Assembly (NCBI GenBank): GCA_032433765.1
Contig: JAVIAB010000092.1
Coordinates: forward strand, 61,542,126-61,606,125
Reading direction: 5' to 3'
Source: Megaustenia siamemsis
Lineage: Eukaryota > Mollusca > Gastropoda > Stylommatophora > Ariophantidae
Length of the DNA stretch: 64,000 bases
Position 1 is the first letter of the stretch; every line of letters begins with the position of its first letter. The notes under the pieces were generated by a model, which saw nothing but the letters and a program-made list of their open reading frames with translations, made no database searches and was not told where the DNA came from. The translations under genes were made by a program, and so were the position numbers. Below are positions 35,397 through 48,040 of the stretch, piece by piece.

Positions 35397-35754
35397 TAGA
35401 GACCTGATTATTATCTCCAAATTTATTGACATGGCTCGTCAAATGTAAATTTGCAATGATAGACTTGCCTTCGTGAGAAAACATTGCGAGCAACGAAAAT
35501 GATGGTGTGTCACTATTCATTCTGCTTTCTTAATGTAAGGGTAACTTTTGAAATATAAAATATCACAGAAGCAAGATTTATTGTCCTTCTACGATAGGAC
35601 TAGTATCTCCAATTTAGTCAATCCAAGTCTCTAGAAAAAATAGCCGATGGCTTTATCTAGGATCGTTGAGGTTCTAATTGCAGGTGAGGCGAGTAGCTTC
35701 ACCTGAATATTATATAACATCATCCAATTAGTTAGCTCTAAAGAAGATTGATAA
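35397..35754. other. No gene seen
   Basis: Nothing recognised. Confidence 0.4.
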
Positions 35755-36300
35755 TATCACAACGTTAATGATAAGATGTTAAAAGACGATTTCAAGATGT
35801 TAAAAGACGACAAAGTTAACATTAATGATAAGATGTTAAAAGACGATCTCAAGATGTTAAAAGACGATCTCAAGATGTTAAAAGACGACAAAGTTAACAT
35901 TAATGATAAGATGTTAAAAGACGATCTCAAGATGTTAAAAGACGATCTCAAGATGTTAAAAGACGACAAAGTTAACATTAATGATAAGATGTTAAAAGAC
36001 GATTTCAAGATATTAAAAGACGACAAAGTTAACATTAATGATAAGATGTTAAAAGACGATCTCAAGATGTTAAAAGACGATCTCAAGATGTTAAAAGACG
36101 ACAAAGTTAACATTAATGATAAGATGTTAAAAGACGATCTCAAGATGTTAAAAGACGATCTCAAGATGTTAAAAGACGACAAAGTTAACATTAATGATAA
36201 GATGTTAAAAGACGATCTCAAGATGTTAAAAGACGATCTCAAGATGTTAAAAGACGACAAAGTTAACATTAATGATAAGATGTTAAAAGACGATCTCACA
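35755..36300. repeat. Nested minisatellite, 78-bp higher-order unit, about 7 copies
   Basis: Each 78-bp unit has two or three 21-bp blocks (AAGATGTTAAAAGACGATCTC) followed by AAAGTTAACATTAATGAT. One unit (35988-36044) is shorter, with one block missing. Both strands stay open for about 195 codons because 21 and 78 are multiples of three. Confidence 0.96.
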
Positions 36301-38589
36301 AGGACTGTCCTTCGCTTCCCCACCAAGCTCATACCAAAACGCACTCAGTATTCAATTTATATTGTTTTAAAGTAAATATATACTTTGTCATTCTGATTAT
36401 GTATTTATAAATATTGAACCTGTTAAAACGCTGAGCTCTTGAAATGAACTATCTTTTTTTTTTTAAATAACCAACACTGCTCACAATAAAGAATGTCCCA
36501 CAATAAAGAAATATCAAGAAGTGCTGCTAACAAATATGTGGACCATATAGGACTATGCCCTGCCAACCTACATGTTGATCACAAACACACAAGCACATTA
36601 TATTAACAATAGTATTAGAACCAGGAAACGCGGTCATAAAACTAGTGCCAGATACTTCATTTTATGGGTAGCTCGACATTCATCATTCCAGGCTAATTTC
36701 TTTTCGTATTAAATTGTCAGCGAAGATAAATATTAATGCCCGTTTGGTCTTGAAAGATTCCAACAGCGCCCCAACCAAATAACTGTATTCGTTAGGCGAA
36801 ATTGCTGGAAGGGACAGCCTTATGAGAGCATCTACCAGCTAACAAGACTTGTAAGAGTCAATTTATTTGACATCAGGAGCGTTTGTATTTGTAGCAGTTT
36901 GGCGTTGAGAGAAGCGTGAGACGGACCGCTGACGGTTTAAGCGGCTTTAATGTGGTTCTGTGGAAGAACATCTACAAGCTAAAGAGAGAATGAAAAGAAG
37001 AAATATTAATAGGACCGGAGGAAAGTAACAATTATTTATATTTCAAATATTAAAAAAAACAAGAACATGAAGAAATGAGCAAGAAAAACCTGAAACATTA
37101 ATAGAAAATGCATCAAATTAAAGAAAGAACTAAATGAAGAATAATAACGTGAAATTTAAGTAAAAAGACGGTAAAATATAGTCTATGATATATTCAGAAA
37201 TGAATTTATTTGGAAAGTAAATGCATCGATATTATAACTAAAGGCAATTTGACAAGTTTTGAAATGTAATATTTTCTCATTTGTGTTTATATTGTATTTG
37301 TGAACATCTCCTCGCCTGTTAACCTTTAAGTAATAGGTGTTAAATTGTGTAGCTAAATACAATGCAGTCGTGAGTAATATTGTCTATCTTTGGACTCTCT
37401 GATAACATCTGACATTTTCAATCTGTCTGTTTGACACGAGTTTATCTCCCCTTATCGATTACTTCTTTCTAGTGTTTTTACGTCGTTCGAGGACCACCAA
37501 ACTGAGGTGAAATGGTTCTTTGGTCAGCTTTGGTTTAACTGACATGGTGTCACTATTAGTTGTTGGTCATTAACTTCAATCAGCATCCGGGATCTTGTAA
37601 TATCTACATTATTTGTTTATATAATTTTATTTAACATTATTGTTTCAACATTATTGTTTCAACTACAATTTAAAATTCTACTCTATGAGCGTTCCTCAGT
37701 AGTTAGACAGTTAATCGATTAATTTTCATGATAAAAAATATTACTTAACACATTTTTATTAATTTATCTATAATTTAATCAAAACATCGCTGCCACTTTA
37801 ATCTAATTTCTGGGGTGTGCAAGGAGGTGCGGGGGATGTTCCCTTTGGGTTGAGAATAAAGAATACATACGCGGAAAACGTCTAGTTTTTATCCATTCGG
37901 TGACCATCTCTATAATTTGTTAAACCATTAATTATTACAATTGTTTACATAAAGATAATATGAATAAAAGTGGCTACAAAGTGGTACGAGTTGATTATGT
38001 GAATCTATTTCACACTCACGGTAGAATCAAAAACATGCTCACTCCTATCTAAAGAGATGTAGTAAAATTTCCATGGTTACGATTTCTGTAGCTTTCTGGT
38101 TACATATACCCTTAATGCGCCCCATTATAATTGTACTTATACTCTCCTAGCAACGCCATCATCAACACCCGCTCCAATAAACGAACACAGAATTCAAATG
38201 ATCGTTCTGGTCGATTACCTGGGTCTACGCGACGGGCACAGTTGAAGATAATAAAGTTTATCATCTCTGTCATTATAAAGGGCTCCTAAATGACAAGTTC
38301 AGTACTTCCGGACTATTTCGTTAAATAGAAAGAGTTAAATGTTCCATCCCCACTTGTGATGGCAAAGAAAGAGCGATTACGTGGATGGTAAAATAGTTAT
38401 TTAACCAGCGAGTTAATGGAAAAATTAATAACGTCATTAACTGGAAGAGATTAGTAATTTCTTCTAACTCATCAAGTAATCAACATTTAATACACAGATT
38501 TGTGACATTGATTAGTTTTGTTAACTTAACTAATAAATGATAAGATGCAGTACGCAGATTAAAATGTTAACTGTTACTGTAAAAATAAT
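36301..38589. other. No gene seen
   Basis: 2.3 kb of AT-rich sequence with no repeat match elsewhere in the window and no convincing exon. Confidence 0.4.
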
Positions 38590-39195
38590 AGAAGGAGAAT
38601 ATGCAGTAGAAGAAAAAGAGGCAGCAGAAAAAGAGGCAGTAGAAAAAGAGGCAGTAGAAGAAGAGACAGTAGAAGAAGAGGCAGTAGAAGAAGAAGAAGA
38701 TGCAGTAGAAAAAGAAGAGGCAGTAGGCGAAGAGAAAGAGGCAGTAGAAGAAGAGTCAGTAGAAGACGAAGAAGAGACAGTAGAAGAAGAAGAAGGCAGT
38801 AGAAAAAGTAGAGGAAGAGACAGTAGAAGAAGAAGAAGGCAGTAGAAAAAGTAGAGGAAGAGACAGTAGAAGAAGAAGAAGGCAGTAGAAAAAGTAGAGG
38901 AAGAGACAGTAGAAGAAGAAGAAGGCAGTAGAAAAAGTAGAAGAAGAGGCAGTAGAAGAAGAAGAGGCAGCAGAAGAAGAGGCAGTAGAAGGAAAAGAAG
39001 AGGCAGTAGAAGGAAAAGAAGAAGCAGTAGAAGGAAAAGAAGAAGCAGTAGATGGAAAAGAAGAGGCAGTGGAAGAAGAAGAGGCAGTAAAGTAGAAGAG
39101 GCAGAAGAAGAAGAAGTAGTAGAAGAGGCAGTAGAAGGAAAAAAAGAGGCAGTAGAAGAAGAAGAGGCAGTAGAAGAAGAAGAAGAAGAACTAAG
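38590..39195. repeat. Purine-rich (GAAGAAGAGGCAGTA)n-type repeat
   Basis: About 600 bp of GAA, GAG and GCAGTA words, with 40- to 45-bp higher-order blocks around 38780-38940. It gives Glu/Ala-rich frames on the plus strand and Ser/Leu-rich frames on the minus strand. Strong purine strand bias is visible throughout. Confidence 0.95.
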
Positions 39196-39338
39196 TAGTG
39201 ACACTGGTGTGTGCTTGTGGATGCATGTGTACGTATCTGAGTGTATGTGTGTGGTAAAATATGCCAGCGAGTTGGATATTTTTTTCTTCCAAAAATGAAG
39301 AATTACTAAAAAATTATGATCTCATGCTGATAATGTTC

Positions 39339-39339
<1 letters not shown>

Positions 39340-39375
<36 letters not shown>
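39340..39375. repeat. (GAT)n microsatellite
   Basis: Pure GATGAT run. It could be an orphan LINE tail, but no LINE body adjoins it. Confidence 0.95.
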
Positions 39376-40771
39376 GACTGAAGACGGGGACGATGTTAAT
39401 GACCTTGTTATAATTATACGCATCCTGGCAAGGAATAATTTAAGAGCAGCTGTTAGAAGTGTCCGCTTCAGATCGGAATGTATTCCCCCCGACGCGAGCA
39501 CTTGAGATAACTTTTGATCGTTACTTTCTGAGCTTATACGAAAACGACTCTCAAAATGAGGGCTTTCTAAAATTTGCAAGACGTCAGTTGAAATATATTT
39601 TTAAAGAAGGTGCTTGGCTTGATGTGAAATGTAGATATATGTGCACTTTGTACTGTATGTAGAAATTGTTGAAACAAACATACTCACAATGTGCCACTAA
39701 AATAATAACCCAGTTATATTGGAAAGCGCCCATATTTATTTTTAGCACTTGCTCATTTGTGGGTGACGTGTCCAGAATTCAGTCATCGCCGTCTTTCTTT
39801 TCCAGAAAAAAAAAAAAAACTCCACAACGAAATTAGAAAATAATAAATAAAAAAATATATGTATAATTTAACTGTTCGGTGTTAGCTTTACTTCATTCAA
39901 AACATTATTTTTTATTTCTTTTTAGCAATAGATATGCCATGAAACATAGAAACAGTCACCAAGAAAATTACAAATAAAACAGGAATATAAAATTTGACAG
40001 TCACTGAAAGATCGACAAGAAGATCTTGAGCAGAATCAGACGAAATGGCAGCTGAAAGATAATTTGGATCATTCGCCGGCTAAAATTTCGAACATCAGGG
40101 AAAATGAGAAAATAAACAACAGTATAAGTGAATTGTCTTATCTTTCCCCCTTTCAAATGACAGCTATGTTACATGAACGTCATAGAAGTGTAAGCTCTGA
40201 GCGCCATATTCTTCAGATTACCACGAAATCGGATTGGTGTGAGCACAATGAAAGTAGAGACAAATACAACGAAAATACATGAATATTTGCTTGCATATGA
40301 GCTCGCACTCGTAAGGTGAGTATTAATGCCTTTCTGCTTCATTTGTCACAATATATTCCTAAGGCTTGTTTTGTCTTGGGAATCTCGGATTCCAGACAGC
40401 GTGTCTCCGTAGGAACAACATCACAGCTCACTTGTTTTTGTTTTTTGTTTGCGTACTCAGTACCAACGTTGACGGAAGATTAATGGTTAGACGCTGACGG
40501 TGTCGACACGTGCAAGAAATTAAATATTGCTGAACGAGCCTAGAATCTTCCAAATTTGCGCTTAACTCTGAAAATTGAATTCAGTAAAACGACAGTTATT
40601 CAAACTATATAGGGGTTGGGAAATGTATACTTATGAAAGAACTTGAAAAATATAAGTGGGAAAAAAAACAGAAATTCTAATTTGATTGCGACAGATTGTA
40701 ACATAACCACATCTATGCTATTGTCATATCATTGTTTATACTGCAATGGCACATAACATTTCGCTGAATTT
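39376..40771. other. No gene seen
   Basis: AT-rich sequence, no recognised repeat. Confidence 0.4.
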
Positions 40772-40830
40772 AATTCGTTTGCTGTGATGCCGAGGCCTTC
40801 CATAACCAATAACCAATAACCAATTTCGCT
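40772..40830 (+). mobile_element. Retroposon family 'B', 3'-end scrap with tail
   Basis: TTCGTTTGCTGTGATGCCGAGGCCTTCC is followed by three near-perfect ATAACCA repeats. Confidence 0.75.
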
Positions 40831-40946
40831 GAAATATTAAATTGACCATGACATATGCAGGAGTTGAAAAGTGGCAACATATATAAGAGATGGTTTCCAG
40901 GGCTCAAAGAACCACAAAAGTACCAGGACTGAGAGTGATCGGCGAC

Positions 40947-41405
40947 TCACATCTGACAGGACTTCCGGTCAATTTGGCGGATAGGCGGCAGGAACCATTT
41001 AAGCTCAGTCTAAAAAGTGTTCCTTGTTGCAGTTTCTTCATATTCCAAGTCCGGCTTGCTGCCGGGGCCACTGAGTTTAGTTCTCTGTGCACACCGTAAG
41101 CTGTGTTTTTCCTCCGGATCATGTTTCGATACTCTTATTTTTAATTATGATATCGCATGACGAAGGACGGTTCAGCTGCGTTCACTTTTGGTGCCGCTTT
41201 GCCTTATGTATTTTAGCGTGTGCTGTAGCTGCTATGATAGGAACTGCAGATGCTTTTCTTTGTTTGGATCATTCAATGAGATTAGTTTTAATTCGGATGA
41301 TTCCACTGGCACGGGTGGTTGAGCAGTTATGGATTTTAATTCGTTTGCTGTGATACCGATGCTTTCGACTAACCAGAAGCATCACATCTGACAGGTTGAG
41401 GCAGG
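40947..41405 (+). mobile_element. Retroposon family 'B', full copy with 14-bp target-site duplication
   Basis: The identical 14-bp TCACATCTGACAGG at 40947-40960 and 41392-41405 brackets a 431-bp insert. The insert starts ACTTCCGGTCAATTTGG and ends in CGACTAACCAGAAGCA. It matches 11221-11650 along its whole length, and both begin at the same point. No A/B boxes and no inverted ends are seen, so it behaves like a short retroposon. Confidence 0.88.
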
Positions 41406-41574
41406 ATCAAGAAATCAGAACTGATCAATATCCCATTCCACCTCTCAACTGCTGGTCTGAAGATAGATTAACCATTCAGCAAAGTTTATAAGGAGCGATT
41501 AAAGGTGACTCGTTAACCAGAAAAAAGAAAACTGAAATGTATTATGTTGGGCGAAAATGCTGCAAATACATCTA

Positions 41575-41695
41575 CTCATGCATTATCTGGTTATCTGGTT
41601 ATGGTAGGCCTCGGTATCACTGCAAAAGAATTAAAATCCATAATTGCTCAACCGCCCGTGCCAGTGGAATCATCCGAATTGCTAACACATCTCAT
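41575..41695 (-). mobile_element. Retroposon family 'B', 3' fragment, reverse
   Basis: The reverse complement matches the last 100 bp of the family. The tail is two copies of ATAACCAG. Confidence 0.8.
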
Positions 41696-41829
41696 ACATT
41701 AGTATTCTGTAAAACACGATATAACTCATTCACGCCCATTTAAAATATTGATAAAAAACAGATGGCAAAAAGGAGTCTGTCAATACAGAGAGAATCTCTT
41801 TTCATAAGTTCTAAAGTTCTCGTTGTGTG

Positions 41830-42985
41830 TTTATGTGTATGTCTGTGTGTGTGTCCAATATATGATCACAGAGTGACTTGAATCTCTCTCTCTTGTCAAG
41901 TTCTTAAAGTTCTCGCTGTTTGTGCTAGTGCGCCTCCAATAAATGGTCATAGAGAGACATGAGGTGTACCACTCTTGTTGCGTGTGCCTACTATATGATC
42001 GCATATAGACTTGAGTGTACCACTCTTGTTGTGTGTGCCTACTATATGATCGCATAGAGACTTGAGTGTACCACTCTTGTTGTGTGTGCCCACTATATGA
42101 TCGCATAGAGACTTGAGTGTATCACTCTTGTTGTGTGTGCCCACTATACAGAGAGACTTGAGTTGTCCACTCTTGTTGTGTGTGTCCACTATATGATCAC
42201 ATAGAGACTTGAGTGTACCACTCTTGTTGTGTGTGCCCACTATATGATCACATAGAGACTCAAAGTGTATCACTCTTGTTGTGTGGGCCCACTATATGAT
42301 CACAGAGAGACTTGGGTGTACCACTCTTGTTGTGTGTGCCCACTATACGATCACATAGAGACTTGGGTGTACAACTCTTGTTGTGTGTGCCCACTATATG
42401 ATCACATAGAGACTCAAAGTGTATCACTCTTGTTGTGTGTGCCCACTATATGATCACATAGAGACTTGAGTGTTCCACTCTTGTGTGTGCCCACTATATA
42501 ATCACAGAGAGACTTGAGTGTATCACTCTTGTTGTGTGTGCCCACTATATGATCACAGAGAGACTTGAGTGTACCACTCTTGTTGTGTGGGCCCACTATA
42601 TGATCACAGAGAGACTTGGGTGTACCACTTGTTGTGTGTGCCCACTATACGATCACATAGAGACTTGGGTGTACAACTCTTATTGTGTGTGTCCAATATA
42701 TGATCACAGAGAGACTTGGGTGTATCACTATTGTTGTGTATGTCCTTAAAGGACCACACAGAGACTTGAGTTTATCACTATTGTTGTGTGTGTCCTTAAA
42801 GGATCACTGAGATACTTGAGTGTATCACTCTTGTTGTGTGTGTCCTTAAAGGATCAGAGAGATACTTGAGTGTATCACTCTTGTTGTGTGTGTCCTTAAA
42901 GGATCAGAGAGAAACTTGAGTTTATCACTCTTGTTGTGTGTGTCCTTAAAGGATCACAGAGAAACTAGAGTGTACCTCTCTTGTT
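41830..42985. repeat. Minisatellite, about 52-bp unit, about 20 copies
   Basis: The unit is GAGACTTGAGTGTACCACTC + TTGTTGTGTGTGCCCACTAT + ATGATCACATAG. To the right (42730-42970) the middle changes to GTGTCCTTAAAGGATCA. Mixed unit lengths break any long frame. Confidence 0.95.
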
Positions 42986-44025
42986 TATTTATAAAGTTCT
43001 AGCTCTTTGTGTTCCCAAAGCAAGCCAACTTTCAACCTGTCAACTTTCTGATTATGAGCTAAAATGGATCTTCAAAATTAAATTCTTGAAGGCAGCCAAG
43101 GAACATATTTTACACAATCTTCATCGAGGGACATTGTACCTATAGGTCCACCAGGAGTACAGGGAGGTCACTACACTACCGTGGTTTCCTGTGTTAAACA
43201 TAATAATGCAATAATGTGCTGTTTTATTTCACTCGACTTTCTTACATAATAATTTTTATTCAAATTTCATTTTAAAGACAGTATAAATATTAAAAAGAAG
43301 AATCTCAACATTAAACAAGTTGAAACAAATTGCTAAAATATTTATCATAGCAAGACAAATTTAAATTAAACAATCATTGAGTGACACACAAATATATCAA
43401 TCTGCATGTAATCAGTTTAACCTGTCTCGCATAATTGATAACCTAGCGGCTAATTCGGAATGCGTTAAAGAATTCAGCCGCCTTGGATTTCTTACCTCGG
43501 AATAATCCGACGTACAGCAGGTACAGTTTCATAGAAATAATAATATCAGATCAAACAGAGCTTCCAAAACAGCCAGGCATGATTACTTTCATGGAAAATT
43601 CATCAACGATTCGCTACATAAAATCGTCTCCGCATGATAGATTTAACATCAATTTCCCTTTTCTTTTGGGGTATCAGTTTATCATGTGGGAATTCCTTTT
43701 TCTTTTTATTTATTTAGATGAGTTGTCTATCCTTGTCAGAGCTCACACGGAACAGAAATGGGAAATAGAAGACACGAGTCTTTGTTGCATCTGCGGGTTC
43801 TTCAGTCATATCATTGTTATTATCTGCTGTGACTGCTGGAGCAAACAAGACCGTTTGATTAGAGCTTTCAATCTATTTTGTGGACTTTTTTTTTTGTTTT
43901 GATACTATAAGTATAAGTTTCTTTTGTTTCATGTCGTACTTTTCCTCTCGCACTCTCTCATTCTCTCACTCTCTATTTCTCTGTCTGTTGTTCTCTAGCG
44001 TGACTTTCTTGAAAATTGTATATTA
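42986..44025. other. No gene recognised; one 139-codon open frame
   Basis: The plus frame 43483-43902 has two hydrophobic stretches and four Cys near its end, but no splice context or family that I know. It is probably chance. Confidence 0.3.
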
Positions 44026-44325
44026 TTACAATATATATTAGGAAGCCGCGATAGCTCAGTGGTTAGTGAACTGGACTACAAAGGACAAGAGGTAGGGTTC
44101 GATCCCAACCGACGGCTTCCGGGTTCACCCAGCTTTAATGGGTACCGGATTTTTTTCTGGGAAAGTAAAGCGGCACGGGCGTAATACCGACCACATTACC
44201 CCAAAAATCTTGTGCCGAAGGTCTGTAAAATTTATGGTCACTAACCCCATATTCCCTATACGCCACTTGGCGTGACAGGGGTAACTCACTTTTTTACTTT
44301 TTTTTTACAATATATATATATATTA
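44026..44325 (+). mobile_element. tRNA-derived SINE with target-site duplication
   Basis: A complete copy close to the consensus: A box TAGCTCAGTGGTTAG, B box GGTTCGATCCC. Flanks TTACAATATATATTA (44026-44040) and TTACAATATATATATATATTA (44305-44325) are the duplication, with TA slippage in the right copy. Confidence 0.93.
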
Positions 44326-45675
44326 AAAAATAGCAAAAACTTTAAAATAAATTATGAACTCCTACTATATTTATCACACAGTAACATTTACGTCAAGAGA
44401 AACTCTTACACTGTCTAGCTACAATGAGCGATCTCATTTCGCATAATGATATTTCAATAATTATTTATACAATAAATCATAACATATGTAGAAATGCGTT
44501 CCGCCAATTTATAAAGACGGTCGTGTTATTTTAAAAGGAAGTGTATTATCGTTCCTATTTTGCTTCTCTTTACATATGTTTGGCAGGAGATTGTCGCATT
44601 AAACGAAGCTTCAAAGAAATGTATTTGCTTATTATGAAACTTCTTAAGTTAGTGTTTACCGCACTGTCTACGGTATGAAAGATTTGTAGAATCATAAATA
44701 TTTTTGCGCAATAAAAAATGTTTCGGATTCCACGATAGGAGAACACAAGATTGAACAATTCCAGAAACGCTAAAGATTACAGCAAGGAGAAAATAAATTA
44801 AAAGTAACAAAAATTACACAAAGTCCACTAGACTAAACGAGTTGTTGCGAGAGGCAACAAGAAGTCAAGGGTATATGTCACTCCTTGTTCTTGTTCGTCT
44901 ATAGGAAATATTGGATATAAGTTTTTGTTTTTCATTTGACAGTCGACACATTTATGATGTGACACATTGTCATTATCACACATATGTTGCCTTCATTTCC
45001 CAATGATAATTTGTGTTTCCGTCATCAGAGAGTGGATGATCAGGAATGAAAAGAAAAAAAAAACTACAACTTTTGGGAAGGGAACTCGGAATTCCTGATC
45101 CGTAAAAAGCGAATTACCAGCTTCTTTAAGTATTGTCTGTTTAACTTATAAATAGGTGTAAATATATATATTAATTATTACAAAATAAAGGTAAGAAAAA
45201 AAAATATCATAGATAACATCGCAAAATCAAATGACAAAGACGCACATAGAGAACAACAGTTGTATTATTTATAACGGAAAGCGTAGTACATTATCTCAAC
45301 TAAGAACAGAAGACAAGACCTCATTACCACGGCAATTTCAAACAAGACAATTAAGAACATAAAAACATCATATTCAGCATATAAAGAGTCTATTAGATTT
45401 CCAACAACATATTTACGATGAACAAAAGCAGAAACATAAAAAAAGTCTGTACTTAAAAAAATGTAAAAATTCTAATTTCTATATGCTGTCCAGGTTAGGT
45501 GGGTGTTCATGGGTACGAAAGAGATGACAGACCGGTTTCAAGTGTTCCGTCGAGCGGGAAGAAAGACATGCAAATGTGCGACTTCTTGAAGGCTCTGGCA
45601 GGTTGTTAAGCTACAAATCATCAGTGCTATCGGTGAGGATTTTCAACCTTCAACCTTTCTAAACACATCGTCGAA
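44326..45675. other. No gene seen
   Basis: AT-rich; nothing recognised. Confidence 0.4.
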
Positions 45676-47665
45676 CAAGTAGTAATGTCACCCTGCAAGA
45701 TGAACTAGTAGTAATGTAAACCCTGCAAGACGAACTAGTAGTAACGTAAACCCTTTAAGACGAACTAGTAGCAATGTCACGCTGCAAGACGAACTAGTAG
45801 TAATGTAAACCCTGCAAGACAAGCTAGTAGTAATGTCACCCTGCAAGACGAACTAGCAGTAATGTCACACTGAAAGACGAAATAGTAGTAATGTAAACCC
45901 TGCAAGACGAAATAATAGTAATGTCACCCTGCAAGATGAACTAGTAGTAACGTAAACCCTTTAAGACGAACTAGTAGCAATGTCACGCTGCAAGACGAAC
46001 TAGTAGTAATGTAAACCCTGCAAGACAAGCTAGTAGTAATGTCACCCTGCAAGACGAACTAGCAGTAATGTCACACTGAAAGACGAAATAGTAGTAATGT
46101 AAACCCTGCAAGACGAAATAATAGTAATGTCACCCTGCAAGACGAACTAGCAGTAATGTCACACTGCAAGACGAACTAGCAGTAATGTCACCCTCCAAGA
46201 CAAACTAGTAGTAATGTCACCCGGCAGGACGAACTAGCAGTAATGACACCCTGCAAGACGAACTAGTAGCAATGTCACCCTGCAAGACGAACTAGTAGCA
46301 ATGTCACTCTGCAAGACGAACTAGTAGTAATGTCGCTCTGCAAGACGAAATAGTAGTAATGTCACACTGCAAGACGAACTAGTAGTAATGTCACCCTGCA
46401 AGATGAACTAGCAGTAATGTCACCCTGCAAGACGAAATAGTAGTAGTGTCACACTGCAAGACGAACTAGTAGTAATATCACCCTGCAAGATGAACTAGCA
46501 GTAATGACACCCTGCAAGACGAACTAAAAGTAATGTTACCCTCCAAGATAAAATAGCAGTAATGTCACCCTGCAAGACGAACTAGCAGTAATGTCACCCT
46601 GCAAGACGAACTAGCAGTAATGTCACCCTGCAAGACGAATTAGTAGTAATGTCACCCTGCAAGACGAACTAGTAGTAATGTCACCCTGTAAGACGAACTA
46701 GTAGTAATGTCACTCTGCAAGACGAACTAGTAGTAATGTTACCCTGCAAGACGAACTACCAGTAATGTTATCCTGCAAGATGAACTAGCAGTAATGTCTC
46801 CCTGCAAGACGAACTAGCAGTAATGACACCCTGCAAGACGAACTAGTAGTAATGTCACCCTGCATGACATCTTGTAGTAATGTCACCCTGCAAGACGAAC
46901 TAGTAGTAATGTCACCCTGCAAGACGAACTAGTTGTAATGTCACCCTGCAAGACGAACTAGTAGTAATGTCACCCGGCAAGACGAACTAGCAATAATGTC
47001 ACCCGGCAAGACGAACTAGTAATACTGTCACCCGGCAAGACGAACTAGCAGTAATGTCACCCGGCAAGACGAACTAGTAGTAATGTCACCCTGCAAGAAG
47101 AACTAGTAGTAATGTAACCCTGCAAGACGAACTAGTAGTAATGTCAACCTGCAAGACGAACTAGTAGTAATATCACCCTGCATGACGAACTAGTAGTAAG
47201 GTAACCCTGTAAGACGAACTAGGAGTAATGTAACCCTGCAAGACGAACTAGTAGTAATGTCACCCTGCAAAACGAACTAGTAGTAATGTCACCCTGCAAG
47301 ACGAACTAGTAGTAATGTCACCCTGCAATACGAACTAGTAGTAATGTCACCCTGCAAGACGAACTAGTAGTAATGTTACCCTGCAAGACGATCTAGCAAT
47401 AATGTCACCCGGCAAGACGAACTAGTAATACTGTCACCCGGCAAGACGAACTAGTAGTAATGTCACCCTGCAAGACGAACTATCAGTAATGTCACCCTGC
47501 AGGACGAGCTAGTAGTAATGTAACCCTGCAAGACGAACTAGTAGTAATGTAACCCTGCAAGACAAACTAGTAGTAATGTCACCCAGCAAGACGAACTATT
47601 AGTAATGTCACCCTGCAAGACGAACTAGTAATAATGTCACCCTGCAAGACGAACTAGTAGACATG
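45676..47665. repeat. Minisatellite, 29-bp unit, about 68 copies, with a 206-bp higher-order duplication
   Basis: The unit is AAGACGAACTAGTAGTAATG + TCACCCTGC; variants with GTAAACCCTGC are 30 bp. A seven-unit block (45735-45940) is repeated almost exactly at 45941-46146, including private variants such as GTAACGTAAACCCTTTAAG and GACAAGCTAG. No long frame. Confidence 0.96.
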
Positions 47666-47689
47666 CACAATCCGCTAGCTATTGAAACC

Positions 47690-48040
47690 ATCAGTCAGTT
47701 TACACTTAAACTAGGTTACACTGTAGTTAAATGTGTTAGTCGCATGTAGGGAAACACACTGCGAGATAAGGTCGTAAACAAAGAACAAGAAAATAAAAAC
47801 TAGGAATCAAGTTCGTCACTGAATACATGCGGAAACAAAAGGTAAGCAGGTGTGGACATATAATAAGACAGAATGATAAAAGTAGGATGCAACGAGATGT
47901 CAACAAAGACTACTAGATCACTAGGTCCAAGAGCCGGCCAAGAAAAACATGGATTGATCAAATTTTATAAGCACAAAGAAATAACAGCAGAAGAGACCAA
48001 AGGAAGGCTGAAAAGTAAATGAAGGAGGAAAGAAAACGCA
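47690..48040 (+). mobile_element. LINE 3' fragment, family 'F'
   Basis: AAATGTGTTAGTCGCATG and the GGAAACACACTGCG region match 54055-54400. Frames give EYMRKQK, CGHIIRQNDKS and SRPRKTWIDQI. It starts 25 bp after the 29-bp array. Confidence 0.72.

Noticed and set aside
38530..39204. Glu-rich (plus) and Ser/Leu-rich (minus) proteins
   Set aside because: Composition of a purine-rich simple repeat.
43483..43902. 139-codon plus frame with hydrophobic stretches
   Set aside because: No recognisable domain, splice context or promoter; plausible by chance in 64 kb.
45676..47665. CRISPR-like regular repeats
   Set aside because: Units are contiguous 29-bp tandem copies with no distinct spacers, in an animal genome.
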